DNA of 64,000 nucleotides from Arcuatula senhousia (GCA_963971305.1 OZ020307.1:53069702-53133701); one strand, 5' to 3'; shown: positions 1 through 12,700, counted from the first letter of the stretch. Translations and numbers: made by a program. The notes: generated from the sequence alone by a model not told the origin.

Positions 1-1075
1 AACACTATTTTTTGCCTTTAAGGGGCTTTAACCCCTATAAAGGGTCATATGACAACTTCCACCCCATGGAGACTTTTGTAGAGCTAAATGAGCTGAACAT
101 TTTAAGCAAGCAACAGCTTTTCTCTATCTACAATAGTTTTCATTCTATTAGGGCAAAAACATGCAAAAACGCTATTTTTCAACTTTAAGGGGCTGTAACC
201 CCTATAAGGGATCATCTGACAACTTTGACTTTATGGAGACTTTTGTAGAGCTAAATGAGCTGAACATTTAAGCAAGCAACAGCTTTTCTCTATTTGCAAT
301 AGTTTTCATTCTATAGGCCAAAAACACTATTTTTTGCCTTTAAGGGGCTTTAATCCCTATAAAGGATCATCTGACAACTTCAACCCCATGAAGACTTTTG
401 TAGAGCTTAATGAGCTGAACATTTTAGCAAGCAACAGCTTGTCTCTATCTGCAATAGTTTTCATTCTATAGGCCAAAAACACTATTTTTCGCCTTAAAGG
501 ACTGTAACCCTTTTAAGGGGTCATCTGACAACTTTGACCCTATGGAGACTTTTGTAGAGCTAAATGAGCTGAACATTTAAGCAAGCAACAGCTTTTCTCT
601 ATCTACAATTGTTTTCATTCTATAACCAAAAACATGCAAAACGCTATTTTTCACCTTTAAGGGGCTGTAACCCCTATAAGGGATCATCTGACAACTTTGA
701 ACATACGGAGACTTTTGTAGAGCTAAATGAGCTGAACATTTAAGCAAGCAACAGCTTTTCTCTATTTGCAATAGTTTTCTTTCTATAGGCCAAAAACACT
801 ATTTTTTGCCTTTAAGGGACTGTAACCCCTATATGGGGTCATCTGACAACTTCGACCCTATAAAGACTTTTGTAGAGCTTAATGAGCTGAACATTTAAGC
901 AAGCAACAGCTTTTCTCTATTTACAATAGTTTTCATTCTATAAGCCAAAAACATGCAAAAACGCTATTTTTCACCTTTAAAGGGCTGTAACTCCTATAAG
1001 GGATCATCTGACAACTTTGACCAGATGGAGACTTTTGAAGAACTTTTGATGCTGAAGCAGAAGGGTGGCAACAGA
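1..1075. repeat. ~160-bp tandem satellite, ~6.6 units
   Basis: Units share CTTTAAGGGGCTGTAACCCC and GACTTTTGTAGAGCTAAATG. Two unit types alternate imperfectly: one begins CACTATTTTTTGCC, the other CATGCAAAAACGC. The array continues beyond the window start. Confidence 0.92.
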
Positions 1076-2090
1076 TTTCATCTATCTCTTATACTTTTTG
1101 ATTAACAAGCCAAAAATAGTAGTCTGACCCCCCTGATCTATTTTTAGTAACGGTGGCCATGTTTTTTGACATATCGAAAATCGAAACACAAGTTTGGTGC
1201 AGGACACCCTAAGGATCATTTGTACCAAGTTTCATTAAATTCTGTTCAGTAGTTTCAGAGGAGAGAAAATTTTTGAACAAGAGTTAACACTAAAGTATGT
1301 CTCGCCTGCCGGCACCATCAGAAACAATTATTCTTTCTTACTTTCACTATATTTTGAATTTACATGGATTTTCAGTTTCTGAGATCAAAAGATGTTTATA
1401 GAACTTAAACATTGCAAATACATGCAATAAAAATAATCAAAGTCACTCAACCAGAAAATCAAGGTCAAGGTCAAAAGATGGGGATGCAACTGTGCTAAGC
1501 TACTACTGGGGCATATGTAACCAAGTTTCATCAACCCAGGACCTATAGTTCTTGAGATATGGAGGTGCTCACAAAACTTTTCCATTGCTATTATATGTAT
1601 TGAAAATTGTCAAAGTCACTCAACCAGAAAATCAAGGTCAAGGTCAAAAGATGGGGATGCAACTGTGCTAAGCTATTACTGGGGCATATGCATACCAAGT
1701 TTCATCAACCCAGGACCTATAGTTCTTGAGATATGGAGGTGCTCGCAAAACTTTTCCATTGCTATTATATGATTTGAAAATTGTCAAAGTCACTCAACCA
1801 GAAAATCAAGGTCAAGGTCAAAAGATGGGGATGCAGTTGTGCTAAGCTACTACTGGGGCATATGCATACCAAGTTTTATCAACCCAGGACCTATAGTTCT
1901 TGAGATATGGAGGTGCTCATAAAACTTTTACAAAAAGTTAATGCCTCCGCCGCCGGTAAAGTAACACATATGTCCCGCTCTGCTTCCCAGGCGAGACAAA
2001 AATTGTCAACAGACGACGACAGACAACGACGTCGACGGACGCCAAGTAATGATAATAGCTCACATGGACCTTCGGTCCAGGTGAGCTAAC
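1076..2090. repeat. Dispersed repeat with three internal ~174-bp units and terminal hairpin
   Basis: It contains AAGAGTTAACACTAAAGTATG and TCTCGCCTGCCGGCACC, words also near 25000 and 51740. Three ~174-bp units (CAACCAGAAAATCAAGGTCA) span about 1440-1930. The end is a hairpin at 2058-2089, GCTCACATGGACC TTC GGTCCAGGTGAGC. Related units lie at 54280-54790. Confidence 0.85.
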
Positions 2091-2094
2091 AAGT

Positions 2095-2300
2095 AAAAAA
2101 TGACAGGACTTTGTTTAATAGAAACAAGATGAGCAACAGACCTGAAATCAAATCCCAAGTTATGGAACCCTTACCCTGATGCTGTATACCAAATATCAAG
2201 TGGCTGTGAAATGTAACTGTTATGAAAAACCAGCAAGATGCCCGCCAGCCTGCCTGACATTCACCATTTTATAACCCAGATCTTTTACCTCAAGAAATCC
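2095..2300 (+). repeat. Dispersed repeat family (four copies in window), copy at 2095
   Basis: Shares GACCTGAAATCATATCCCA and TATACCAAATATCAAGTGGC with 29605-29745, 36975-37105 and 44690-44885. It is about 150-200 bp and non-coding, SINE- or MITE-sized, with no tRNA-like head recognised. Confidence 0.8.
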
Positions 2301-2518
2301 AGCCAAAAAGGGAGGGATGTAGTGGTTTAAAGTCACCTCTTCTTCAGAATTTTGTTATTAATTAGCAGATTTTTGGCAAAATATCAGCCTTAGCCTGCTC
2401 TCCTTTTGTCCTGAACTCATGAAGGAGCCACCCACTTTTGAAATTTTCTAAATCCATCTTAGTTTTTATTCTTAGAACAGATTATTTAACACAATGTTCT
2501 CTTTCAGATCCTATAGCC
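2301..2518 (+). promoter_or_regulatory. Upstream region of TRIM-like copy 1 with candidate acceptor
   Basis: Conserved with 44886-45096. A ctctttcag acceptor at 2498-2506 lies 12 bases before the ATG, implying a 5' non-coding exon further upstream. No promoter element was recognised. Confidence 0.55.
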
Positions 2519-4210
2519 ATGGCTTCTACATGTAGTGTATGTTCAAAAGGAAAGAAAACATCAGCACCTTCCGTCTGGTGCCCTGATTGTCATGACCTGC
2601 TATGTCAACCCTGTACTGAACATCATAAACGCCAGAAAGATACAAGAAATCACAGCACCATACCATATGAAGATTACCAAAAGTTACCGCCTTTTATTTT
2701 GAAGATAAAGCCATACTGCACAGAACACAGAGAGAAATTTACTGAGTTTTGTAGGATCCATGATACACCGACTTGTATCAAATGCCGAAAAAAGCATCAC
2801 CAGAAATGTAAAGACATCCCCAAAATTGAGGATATCATACACAAGGTTAAAGGTTCTGTGCTGTTTGAGGATACAATGTTGGAGATGGAAACCAAATGTG
2901 GAATTTTGAAACAGATTGCTGATGAAAGAAACAAAAATCTAAAACAATTAAACATTTCATGCAAGAAAATGAAAGCAGATTTTGAGGAAAAAATTGACAA
3001 TTTGATAAAACACTTAACAAACTTGAAAGACAAAACACTTTCTGACATGGATACTGTGTATAATAAACTGGACTATAACATTTCCACCACAGTTAAAACA
3101 GTTCAATCCAAGGAGGAAGAACTGCATGCCATACTGGACCAAAAGGATGAGATCCTGAAGTACGCCTCAAATTACATGACGTTGATTGGAATTAAAGAAA
3201 TGGAGACCATTGTTAATGAAATGGACATTTATCTTAACGAACTCTCAAACAGTGAAAAACTTCTGAAGTATGAGCTGAAATTCGAAGTCAATGAGATCAT
3301 TGAGGACATTATAAATGGTATTCAGTCGCTGGGAGACATTCAAGTTGGCAAGAGTCATTCTGCCTTATCTATACAAAACACTGGAGCAAGATATCTAGAG
3401 GCTGTGAAAGTGGTACAGACATCAGCACCTGTACAGCTCCAACTACAACAGACCATTGACCTGAATGGTAATCATTACTACCATGGCTGCTGTACCTTAC
3501 CTAGTGGAATGGTGGTGATTGCTGATTCTGGTGACTATCATGGTAATGATTGTAAGGTAATAATACACAAGTCTGATGGATCACTAAGATCCACCATCAA
3601 GTTTGGTAAGAGTGATGGAGTGTATGATGTGACACCAGTAGATGATCATCATGTTGCTGTGTCACATCATAGGTCTGGCACTATCTCCATCATAGATGTA
3701 GATAGTGACCAGGTGGTGAAAAAGTTAAAGGTTGGAGAGGAGGTGAGAGGGCTGTGTTGTAGAGGTAGAGAGTTAGTATGTTGTGTTAAGTATAAAGGTC
3801 TAGTCAGAGTGAACATAGACAGTGGGAAGGTAGAGATGGTGGTGAAGGATGAGAGGATTAGTTTTTTTTCACATGTAGAGGTAAGTAGCAGTCTCATATG
3901 TTACACATGTCCTAATACAGACACAGTAACTGTACTAGATACTCAGTTCAATATTATCTTTAAATACAAAGATGAGGCTGTACTTAAGTTTCCCATGGGT
4001 GTGACAATAGATGGCAATGATAATATCTATGTCATAGGTTCCTGGTCTAACAATCTGGTACTCCTGTCCCCTGATGGTAAGTCATGTCATCAGTTACTAG
4101 GTAAGGATGATGGACTGTATATACCTTCTGCTGTACACTATGACAGTAGTACTAAGAAACTGGTGGTGGTTAACCAGGAAGGACCTGGTCTTATTTTCTC
4201 TGTGGGGTAA
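2519..4210 (+). CDS. TRIM-like B-box / coiled-coil / beta-propeller protein, copy 1
   Basis: 563 residues in one exon. Two B-box zinc fingers lie at about residues 5-45 (C5, C8, C21, C24, C29, C32, H35/36, H45) and 67-97 (C67, H70, C78, H81, C86, C89, H93). A lysine-rich coiled coil follows to about residue 260, then a C-terminal region with NHL-like beta-propeller repeats (ending VVVNQEGPGLIFSVG). No RING is present, so E3 ligase activity cannot be assumed. Bivalves carry large families of such proteins, often linked to innate immunity; that role is inference. An upstream in-frame ATG at 2438 is rejected because a ctctttcag acceptor sits at 2498-2506 and the paralogue starts at the equivalent MASTCSVCSKG. 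Confidence 0.92.
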   Translation: MASTCSVCSKGKKTSAPSVWCPDCHDLLCQPCTEHHKRQKDTRNHSTIPYEDYQKLPPFILKIKPYCTEHREKFTEFCRIHDTPTCIKCRKKHHQKCKDIPKIEDIIHKVKGSVLFEDTMLEMETKCGILKQIADERNKNLKQLNISCKKMKADFEEKIDNLIKHLTNLKDKTLSDMDTVYNKLDYNISTTVKTVQSKEEELHAILDQKDEILKYASNYMTLIGIKEMETIVNEMDIYLNELSNSEKLLKYELKFEVNEIIEDIINGIQSLGDIQVGKSHSALSIQNTGARYLEAVKVVQTSAPVQLQLQQTIDLNGNHYYHGCCTLPSGMVVIADSGDYHGNDCKVIIHKSDGSLRSTIKFGKSDGVYDVTPVDDHHVAVSHHRSGTISIIDVDSDQVVKKLKVGEEVRGLCCRGRELVCCVKYKGLVRVNIDSGKVEMVVKDERISFFSHVEVSSSLICYTCPNTDTVTVLDTQFNIIFKYKDEAVLKFPMGVTIDGNDNIYVIGSWSNNLVLLSPDGKSCHQLLGKDDGLYIPSAVHYDSSTKKLVVVNQEGPGLIFSVG

Positions 4211-5900
4211 GTATAAGGTTTTCAATATTGAGAGAGAGTGTGGGAGTGTGGGAGGGGAATATAGATAATAGTAAGAAGCAAACTTGTGGTGATAGACATA
4301 GAGTTGTTTTATTGGTGATGTGTAAGAGGTTGTTTTATTAGCTCTGAATGATGCTATGAATGTGTGAATGTGGTTTAGGGGATGGATTTAAGCAACAGTA
4401 AGTGGTTTGCATTTGGCTATAGACATGGGGTTGGTTTATTAGATCTGAATAATTCTGGTATGAATGTATGTGGTTTAGGGGATGAAATTAATCAATAGTT
4501 AGTGACTTGTTTGTGACAAATAGACTTAAATTTAGTTTTATTAGCTCTGATTGATTTTGGTATGAATGTGTTAATGTGGTTTAGGAGATGAATTTAATTA
4601 AGATATCATTGATGTTTTTCAAAAAATGAAAAATGTAAGAAAAGTTCTTTTGCTTTAATAATTTTATTCTGGGCTTATATCTTCATTTTTTGTAATCTTT
4701 GTAGCACCTGTGTATTTTATTAAGGCAATATACTTATATTTGTTTAAGATATTTAACCTACACTTTCTCAGTAGAATGTAGATGATTGTTGTACAATTAT
4801 GTTACGAGGAATTCTGAAAAACAAACTGAAAAGTTTGGAATTAAAATTTTCTCCAACCAAATACTTTTGAATTTATATATATACTTTTATTGTGTAACAT
4901 TGCCCTTGATACCTGCTAAATATATACATTGTCAAACAGTTACTAGTTTTGTATTTTAGTTTTAAGGATGAGGAATTATATCAGACTCAATTTTTGTTAC
5001 TGAATCCTTTCATTAATGTGTATATTTATTTCATCTGTTATATTGCTTTGTTTGTAAAATGTAAAATACAAGTTTTAATCAAATATAATTTAGGTTTATA
5101 AAATATTTTTTTTTCTAGTTTTAAATTATTTCATTAAATTACAGAGTTATACTTAATGTCAGATCCTTCCAAGATTTAAGATTTTAGAATTCCTGAAATT
5201 TTCGAGGTTTTTATAAGATTAGTACTAAAATGTCCAGAAAGATCACAACAAAACTTCTGAACAAGGAACAAAATATCCTAGTACAAATGCAGACAGCATA
5301 CCATAAAAATATAAACCACAATGGTCCTGACTTAGTTCAGACATCTAAAAAGAAATGGTTGGGTTGAAACTATTTTATGGCACCAACATAAAATAGAAGC
5401 ACAGAGGTACCAATTGGGCTTTCAAATGTCAAAAGTCTGACAGTGCAAAGATAAAAACGAGAAAAGCGGGAAGAAACAACCAACACAAAAACATATAGAA
5501 ACAACTGAAAAGCAATTAATAATGCCATAACAAAAGTGAACTCTTAGAGAAAGATTTTAGGTTTTAGTAGTAACACCTACACATGATATGAGAAATGATT
5601 GTGAAATGTGAAAATGATTTGACAATCACAGAACAGCATACAGCATGAAAATCTAAGCTGAGAGCAACATGATTAAAAAATACAAGCATAGATTTGCACA
5701 TAAATCAAACGATAAAAGTTGGAGTACTAATAAACAAACTATATCATATACAATTGTGAAATGTGAAAATGATCTGACAATCACAGAACAGCATACAGTA
5801 AATGAAAATCTTAGCTGAGTGCAAAATGATTAAAAAATACAAGCATAGATTTGCACAAAAATTCAAATGAACAAACAAATGTGTCAAGATGACACTGATG
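4211..5900. other. 3' flank of TRIM-like copy 1
   Basis: Conserved with 46792-48370. It includes three loosely repeated ~100-bp blocks around GAATGTGGTTTAGGGGATG (4370-4600), AT-rich sequence, then a dispersed family (5390-5560; ACAAAAACATATAGAAACAA) also seen at 47990-48140, 49910-50060 and 55730-55870. No gene seen. Confidence 0.7.
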
Positions 5901-6355
5901 CCCCGCCCCGCTGGCAATATAATAAAACTGTATTTTTTACAAAATTTGCTAAGTCCCAGGGCCGTAATTTACGTCAAAATCAGTGGACCAGAACGAAACT
6001 CAAACTCGACCTGTAAATCATCATGGTAGACTCACATACTAAAAACCATTTGAATATATGCAAGGATGGTGAAAAAGTGTGGAAAACTGTTATTTTTACA
6101 AAAAGTCCAAGGGCCGTAATTCAGGTCAAAATCAATGGACGGGACATTAAAAAAGGATTTTGAAAATTGGATCATTATTAAACAAACTTGGTTGAAGACA
6201 TACTAAATATAAAGTATACAAAGTTTGAAAACAAACCTTTCAGTGGTTTCAGAGAAGACAATCTTTGAAGAAAAGTTAACAGACGGAATGACGACGTACA
6301 CCTTGTGATGACAATAGCTCACATCACCTAATGTGTCAGGTGAGCTAAAAAGACA
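5895..6355. repeat. Dispersed repeat with ~180-bp internal units, hairpin end
   Basis: Two units of GGGCCGTAATTTACGTCAAA type, ending in a GCTCACATCACC...TCAGGTGAGC hairpin near 6312-6345. Copy 2 (48370-48710 and 49313-49728) holds three or more units and is split by the foldback element. Confidence 0.8.
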
Positions 6356-6960
6356 AGATGTCCCACCTGACAATGCGACATGGAAAAATAACTTTATCCT
6401 TAACCTTATTTGGAAAGGACAAATAGACAAATAGGAGTGTTCGCCTAGCTCATTAGTGATGTCATATTCACTAATTTGCATCTCATTAAGTGTCAAATTG
6501 GATGGCAATAAACAGTGCAATAAACAAACATCGATTGATAGGATAATTTCCTCAAATTTTAAATCCTTGTAACTTTTTTATTTGATAAGATAAATTGGTT
6601 CTGTAAACGGTTCTGGGAAGAAAAATTTATTCATATTTACCATAATAAAGTTTTAAAAGATTGCTAAAAAAATTAATTTTCTACAAAATTGTTTCTGGAC
6701 CAAGTTGATTTTTGTTGAAAATTTTAAATCAACCAAATTTTCGATCTTTTGAACCATTGAATATTTATTTGTAAAATGCACTACAAAAACGATCTTTTTC
6801 TGAAAATTGTAGAACCAAAAGAATTTTTCAATTATCTTGAAAAACAAAAAAGTTATGACAGTTTAAAGACGTTTTTCAACACAATTTTATTGTCTTTTTG
6901 CCCTCCAAAAATATTCCACTGGTAAGCTCTGACGTCATGGCGAACATCCCTATAGAGCAG
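6356..6960. other. AT-rich stretch
   Basis: No gene recognised. It lies between two dispersed repeats in copy 1, and copy 2 lacks most of it. Confidence 0.5.
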
Positions 6961-7555
6961 AATACAATAGGCCCCTTTGGCATAAAACAAGAGGCTCCCA
7001 AGAGCATGAATCGCTCACCTGAACTACACAGATACATATATTTGTAGGTATTATTGTGCTTAACCATATGCAATTTAAATTTATGAAATAACTTGGTTAG
7101 TTTTCAAGATACTGAGCTTAATTAGTTCAAATTTGGCAAAAATTAGGGAAAAGAACAAAGAACAAAAGAACCAGTTTTGAGTAATTAGCAAACAAGAGTT
7201 AACACAAAAGTATGTTCTACAGCTTTGACCTATAACATGAAATGTAGATCTTGATGTGCTTAATCATATGCAATTTGAATTTTAAAATATCTTGTATAGT
7301 TTTCAAGATATAGGGCTAAATAAGTGCAAAATTTTGAAAAAATCCAGAAAAAGGGCAATAACTCCTACATCGGTTGTTGGATCTTCTTGAAAATTTCTGG
7401 TCCTGTAGATCTTGAGGTGCTGATCACTTTTACCCATGCCAGAATTTTGATATCTGTTACAGTTTTTTAGTTATTTGCAAAAAACTGTATTTGACCCCTA
7501 TGGACGCCAATTGATGGTATAAGCTCACATGGACCTTTGGTCCAGGTGAGCTAAA
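6961..7555 (+). repeat. Dispersed repeat family with GCTCACC/GGTGAGC ends
   Basis: Begins AGAGGCTCCCAAGAGCATGA ATCGCTCACC and ends with a GCTCACATGGACC TTT GGTCCAGGTGAGC hairpin. A longer relative lies at 42405-43611. Confidence 0.82.
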
Positions 7556-7846
7556 AAAAACTAGAATTGTGAAACAGCTAAATGAGCACATCCTCAAGCC
7601 CTATTTAGATTTTAAATTGGGAATTTTTTCCTCCTCAATGATGTAGGATGACAATGAGATTTCTCCATGCACATCTTAATATGATGTTCTCCCTTCCTAT
7701 CAGGGTTCATCAAACTCCTTAAAGGAGTTTAAGAGTTGCATATGAGCTATGTTAACAGACACATAGACAGGAATGATTCCATACCACCCCCACCCCATGT
7801 AATACAAACAAAATGTCAGTGTGAGACACAAACAAGGGAATAATAC

Positions 7847-7999
7847 CTGTCTGATTGCAGTGCAGATTTGATCCTTGACCTTTGAGAAGATTGGAATTCT
7901 GGGTAGGTCAGTCAGAAGCCAGCTGTGTTTTGATTGATGGAGATAATCTAGTTCAATCATTTCTTCCATAGGTTTTTCAGATAAAACCATCCATAGTCC
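7847..7999 (-). pseudogene. INTS1 exon E6 duplicate (no stop)
   Basis: 153 bp, fully open, with TGG where the in-line E6 has TAG. It encodes GLWMVLSEKPMEEMIELDYL. It ends the recognisable fragment; no E7 follows within the window. Confidence 0.85.
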
Positions 8000-8413
8000 C
8001 TGAAATTAAACAAATTACTTTTTCATTTACAAGAAACTTAAAGTTTTGAAAGATGTAGTTTGTATAACCAATTAAGAAGCCAAGGCTGAAGTAACATTTG
8101 TTAGTAAAAGTTTGTCTCTGTAAAAATATCTGTTCTTTATTTGTTTTTTTTTCATTTTAAATTCAAGTCATCCAAAAATAAAAGTTCTTTTTTAAATTGA
8201 AGGGGGTGAGTAGGAGATGGTCTCATCCCACACTCCTGTAAAGAGAAATGCAAAATCCTACTTTCTCAATAAAATTTTAGAGCAAAAAAATTCCAGCAGT
8301 TATATGCGTTGGAGTCTGAATTTGCTGTGAATAAATATGCCTTTCGAGTTGGCCCATGAAAGGTCTTACTGACCCTCATTAAAACTAACTGAACACACAC
8401 AATTTAAACTCAC

Positions 8414-8563
8414 CTTTATAGCTAACAATCTGTTGGACGGCTGCTGGGAGGATAGCCTCTTCAGAAAATAATCTAAGACCTGACTTGCCGGTTCTTCTTG
8501 AGTCGATTCATCGTGAACCAAACTCTGTAGATGTTTTAGTAGCTGCTCTTTCTTCTTCATTTT
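8414..8563 (-). pseudogene. INTS1 exon E5 duplicate
   Basis: 150 bp, open, with GT/AG borders. It reads DYFLKRL, one leucine fewer than the in-line exon, and so looks more ancestral than the in-line copy at this site. Confidence 0.85.
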
Positions 8564-8944
8564 CTGTACAGAAAAAATAAACTTTTAGTTCACTAGAATT
8601 TGTGAAAGTAATGTTTAAATTAAGAAATGCAAATGCATTTCTTTCAACCAACAGAAAATTCATATTAACTTTAAGTTAAATCCTGCATAGTGTACAATTT
8701 AAAAGATTATATAACTCAATTTCAATTCTATGATTTTTGAGAAAGGTAAGAATATCACTGATGATTAATTATAAACTGTTAACACAGAGACATTTCTTGC
8801 CTGTCGCAACTGGACACAGTATAAAATTAAGTAAAAATCCTCCTTAAACTGATCTTAGCTGATGCTTAAGCAGCTGCATACCAAATATATATGGTGAATC
8901 ATAACTGTTTTAGATAAAACACTCATGACATAAGTAAAAAGTCA

Positions 8945-9610
8945 ACAGTGTAAAATTTCAAAGTCAGTAGACCATGACTGCAGGAGCAAACAGATGAAAT
9001 GCTTTTGAAATTGATCTGTGCTGATGCTAATGCAAGTGCATACCCAATATCAATGATATACCATATCTGCTTCATGTTAAACAGACGTAAGAAAAAAGGT
9101 TAACCTCGGCCAAATTGGTGTAAAATTTAAAGTCAGTAGACCGTGACTGCAGGAGCATACAGATGAAATGCTTTTGACATTGATCTGTACTGATGCTAAT
9201 GCAAGTGCATACCCAATATCAATGGTGAACCATAACTGCTTTATGTTAAACAGATGTAAGAAAAAAGGTTAACCTTGGCCAAAACGGTGTAAAATTTCAA
9301 AGTCAGTAGACCGTGACTGCAGGAGCATACAGATAAAATGCTTTTGAAATTGATCTGTACTAAAGCTAATGCAAGTGCATACCCAATATCAATGGTGAAC
9401 CATAACTGTTTCATGTAAAACAGACGTAAGAAAAAAGGTTAACCTCGGCCAAATCAGTGTAAAATTTCAAAGTCAGTAGACCGTGACTGCAGGAGCATAC
9501 AGATGAAATGCTTTTGAAATTGATCTGTACTAATGCTAATGCAAGTGCATACCCAATATCAGTGGTGAACCATACCAGCTTCATGTAAAACAGACTTATT
9601 AAGCAAAAAC
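8945..9610. repeat. ~169-bp tandem repeat, 4 units
   Basis: Units contain CAAAGTCAGTAGACCGTGAC and GCAAGTGCATACCCAATATC, at about 8960, 9128, 9298 and 9468. The array is followed by the CCTAAGTCTCGCC repeat word. It is present only in copy 1 of the duplication. Confidence 0.9.
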
Positions 9611-10130
9611 TTTAACCAATTGTGGACGCCGCCGCTGTCATCACTGCCGCCAGAATCACCATACCTAAGTCTCGCCTTTTGCAACATTCGTCGCAACAAG
9701 ACTATGTGTCAAAGCACAGCCTTTTTTAACACACTCCTTTTTCTGTTACCAATTTTCATGAAATACAAATGACAACAAAGTTCCAGACAATAAATTTTGC
9801 TACGCCTGACGCGCGTTTCGTCTATTCAAGACTCATCAGAGGCGCTCTACTAAAACAATTGAAAATGCCAAACACTGTATGAATATGAAGAGCATAGAAC
9901 AGTATAACCAAAAATACCAAACTGGGGAACCAAATTATTACTAAGATATTCAACCTATGTCTGGGGTAGGAAGAACCTTAAGGTTTAGACAATTTTGAAA
10001 TTTAGACAGATAATTTAAAGCTTTGATGTATTCTCCAACTCAAAAGTGTTGGTGCCGGAGCGGGCTAACCTCGGGGAATTTAAACTCCACCAGCAGTGCT
10101 AACCTTCACGTGTGTTCGAAATACAAATGA
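9611..10130. repeat. Dispersed repeat fragments
   Basis: Contains TACGCCTGACGCGCGTTTCG (about 9800), a GC-rich word unusual here, and GAGCGGGCTAACCTCGGGGA (about 10058). Non-coding. Confidence 0.5.
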
Positions 10131-10345
10131 CAACAAAGTTAAAGCAAACGGGTATAACTTTTATGTCTTCATAGAACTTCATGATGTAATACATTTCATG
10201 ATGATTACTAACATCGAACAAGGAATACATGTAGGTCAATATGATTTTGAACTTATGAACATGCGTATCAGGACATTAAATCCCCAACTACTTTTAGGCA
10301 AAATAAAATTCTTGAAGTCACATGATTTATAAGCCATAACCATAC

Positions 10346-10516
10346 CTGTCTTTTTTTGTGTTTTTCGGCATGAGTAGATTCATCATCTCCATCAAACAAG
10401 GAGGAATCAGAGTCTTGGAGAAGGAATTCAAACAGACACTGGACAGGTAGGACCTGTAATGATCCTTCATTGCCATCCACCAGCTCAGCCAGCCATGGCA
10501 TGGTCTTAGAGGTTCC
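10346..10516 (-). pseudogene. INTS1 exon E4 duplicate
   Basis: 171 bp, open, with the same borders as 51407-51577 and a C to F change (QCLFEFLLQD). It lies within the broken fragment. Confidence 0.85.
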
Positions 10517-11700
10517 CTGAAAGTGGAAAAGACAAATTAAGGAGGTTGGGGTGTCTAAATATTTAACATTGGATCTTTTTCAAACTTTTATAGTAAATTG
10601 GCATTAGTATTAGCATTGAAAATATATAATAAAAACAATAGGTCACAGGGCTTATTTTTTAAATATTAAAGCAATTTGTATAGAATGTATAGGAAAAATT
10701 CTCAAAATGCATATGTTTTTAAAGCCTGACATAGAAATTTCTACAAATTTGTGTAAAATAACAAAACTAGAATATACTTTTGATTTCTGTAATGAAATCA
10801 TGGGATGACGGTACTCCTTTTTGAGATATTTAAGGAAAACTACATTTTCTAATACATTTCTTTGTAAAAATTGGTCACACATTTTCCCACCAATTATCTC
10901 CCCTGAAATCAATTTTTTTAAGAAAAAGCTTAATATCTTTTGAAGTGTTTATCTTGAATTTTTTTTATTAATAAAATGTAATAAAGAAATAAATTTTACA
11001 TCATTTATGCTGTAACAAGTCTTTAAACTGAAATATTGGCTTAAAATTTGCAATATGACTGAAAAAGATGCATTGTTTTAGAACCCCCAGCCTCCTTAAG
11101 AACAAAGGCCAGGGTTCCCATTGTATTTTGAAATGGTGAGTTCAAATTTTGAATTCCCATGTCAATTGTACACCTTAAAAAAGTAAATTATAGAGGGGAA
11201 AGGGTGTAAAAACCTAAATGGGCATGTTAAACTTCGAGGTAAATAATTTTAGACTGATTGAGTCAGATTCTAAGATTGGTATTGAATCAAATGCATTACA
11301 TATTTGATCAAGGACCAGTTGCAAGACTGCAGGCAGTGACCACTGGTTTGGCTGTTATCCAATGTGGTTTTTTAAGTAGCCACTGATTTATGTAGACCAT
11401 GTCACATACACTTATCTTGCATTCGACATTCAAATCCAGGGAGCCCCAGGTAGATGAATTGTCCCTCATTTGGGGCAGAACGAGAACAACCTGGATAATG
11501 ACGTAGCAACATTATGTGTAACCTAGGTTGTTCCAAATGTACACTTTTATTTGTTAAAAAGATCATTGACCCATACAAAACAGAGGTCAACCCGGGAAAA
11601 ATAATCTACCCAGGCTGCCCTGGGAGGAAATGTCAAGCGCGCACTTAATATTCCACATAGTTTCTAAAGATAATAAAATTTAAGAAAAAGATTGATGTCA
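10517..11700. other. Intron-like stretch of copy 1
   Basis: AT-rich with only stray short frames. No gene recognised, and no clear match in copy 2. Confidence 0.5.
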
Positions 11701-11718
11701 GTCTTTTTATGTACTAAC

Positions 11719-11834
11719 CTGTCTCTGTATGATATCCAGTAAAAAGTCTGGCTGTCGACTCCTACAGAGTCGCTGCCCAATCTGTAAACTGTCATTCAAA
11801 CTTTTTATCTGCTGGTGGCTTCCTAGCAGGTCCA
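11719..11834 (-). pseudogene. INTS1 exon E3 duplicate, 14-bp deletion
   Basis: 116 bp against 130 bp in copy 2. Fourteen bases are missing just after the AAGCCACCAGC stretch, which shifts the frame before IKSLNDSLQIGQ. The splice sites remain (ctgaaaac side acceptor cag|, donor AGACAG|gttagt). Confidence 0.9.
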
Positions 11835-11849
11835 CTGAAAACAGACAAC

Positions 11850-12640
11850 ATCTGAATAAAATGCTAATAATCATACATGTATGTGTAAAATGGCAAATCA
11901 AAAGCTAAGTCTAAAGAAAAGACAATAAATATACTACTGTGAAAGTTTTAATTTTCATGGGATACAAGCTTTTTTAGTAATTGTGGGTCAGGCATACCAT
12001 AAAAATAAGAAATATATATGTCCACTATGCATTATATCATTTAACAGAGAGTAGATGAGTTATAGCTATAAAATCTTCAAATAGTACTAGAAGATGGAGC
12101 TTTGCAAATATCAAGAGGCTGTGGTGTGTACAGGCCCAAAACATTGTGTGTATATGTCAAATATATACTGTGAATTCATTTATTTTCTTGAGTATTAATT
12201 TTTCTTGGTTTTGCTCAAAAAGACATTTCATTGGATATTAATTTCATGGTTTCCACATGTTGCTGAATGTAATCAATGTAAAAACAACACTTTGTTGGAT
12301 TCTCATTTTCATGGCTCACAAACACCCAAGAACCCTGAAAAATTGATACCTCATGAAAAATAATGAAACCATGCACAGGAAAAAATTAGGATATCAGGTA
12401 AACAGGAAGAGGATGAGTAAGGGTCATCAAATTGCTTCAATTTACACCATATAAGAAGAAGTTAAATGTCAAATTTTACAAGGCTTTGACATGTCTGTGG
12501 TGAAAGTTTTTGTGATGCCGTACAACAGATAGTGGGAAAGTGATTTCCATTATTTCACTTTCCAACAAGTCGAAGGCGACATAAAAATAACAACCTCGAT
12601 CAATCATATTGCAGTTAAAGCCCTTGGGACCCCTTTACTT
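11850..12640. other. Intron-like stretch of copy 1
   Basis: No gene or repeat structure recognised. Confidence 0.45.
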
Positions 12641-12648
12641 ACTTTGGG

Positions 12649-12700
12649 TCCATTGTTGTTAGCTGGGCTATTAATGATTATTAACTACAATGAGGGTCTT
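12649..12700 (-). pseudogene. INTS1 exon E2 remnant
   Basis: Only the last 50 or so bases of E2 are recognisable, ending in a GACCCAAA|gtaagt donor. The acceptor and the first three quarters of the exon are gone or unrecognisable. Confidence 0.75.

Noticed and set aside
2438..2518. Upstream ATG extending TRIM-like copy 1 by 27 residues
   Set aside because: An acceptor-like ctctttcag lies inside the extension and the paralogue starts at the internal ATG.
2797..3048. Minus-strand frames inside the TRIM-like genes (also 3667-3897 and 45375-45668)
   Set aside because: Shadow frames of the coiled-coil and propeller coding sequence.
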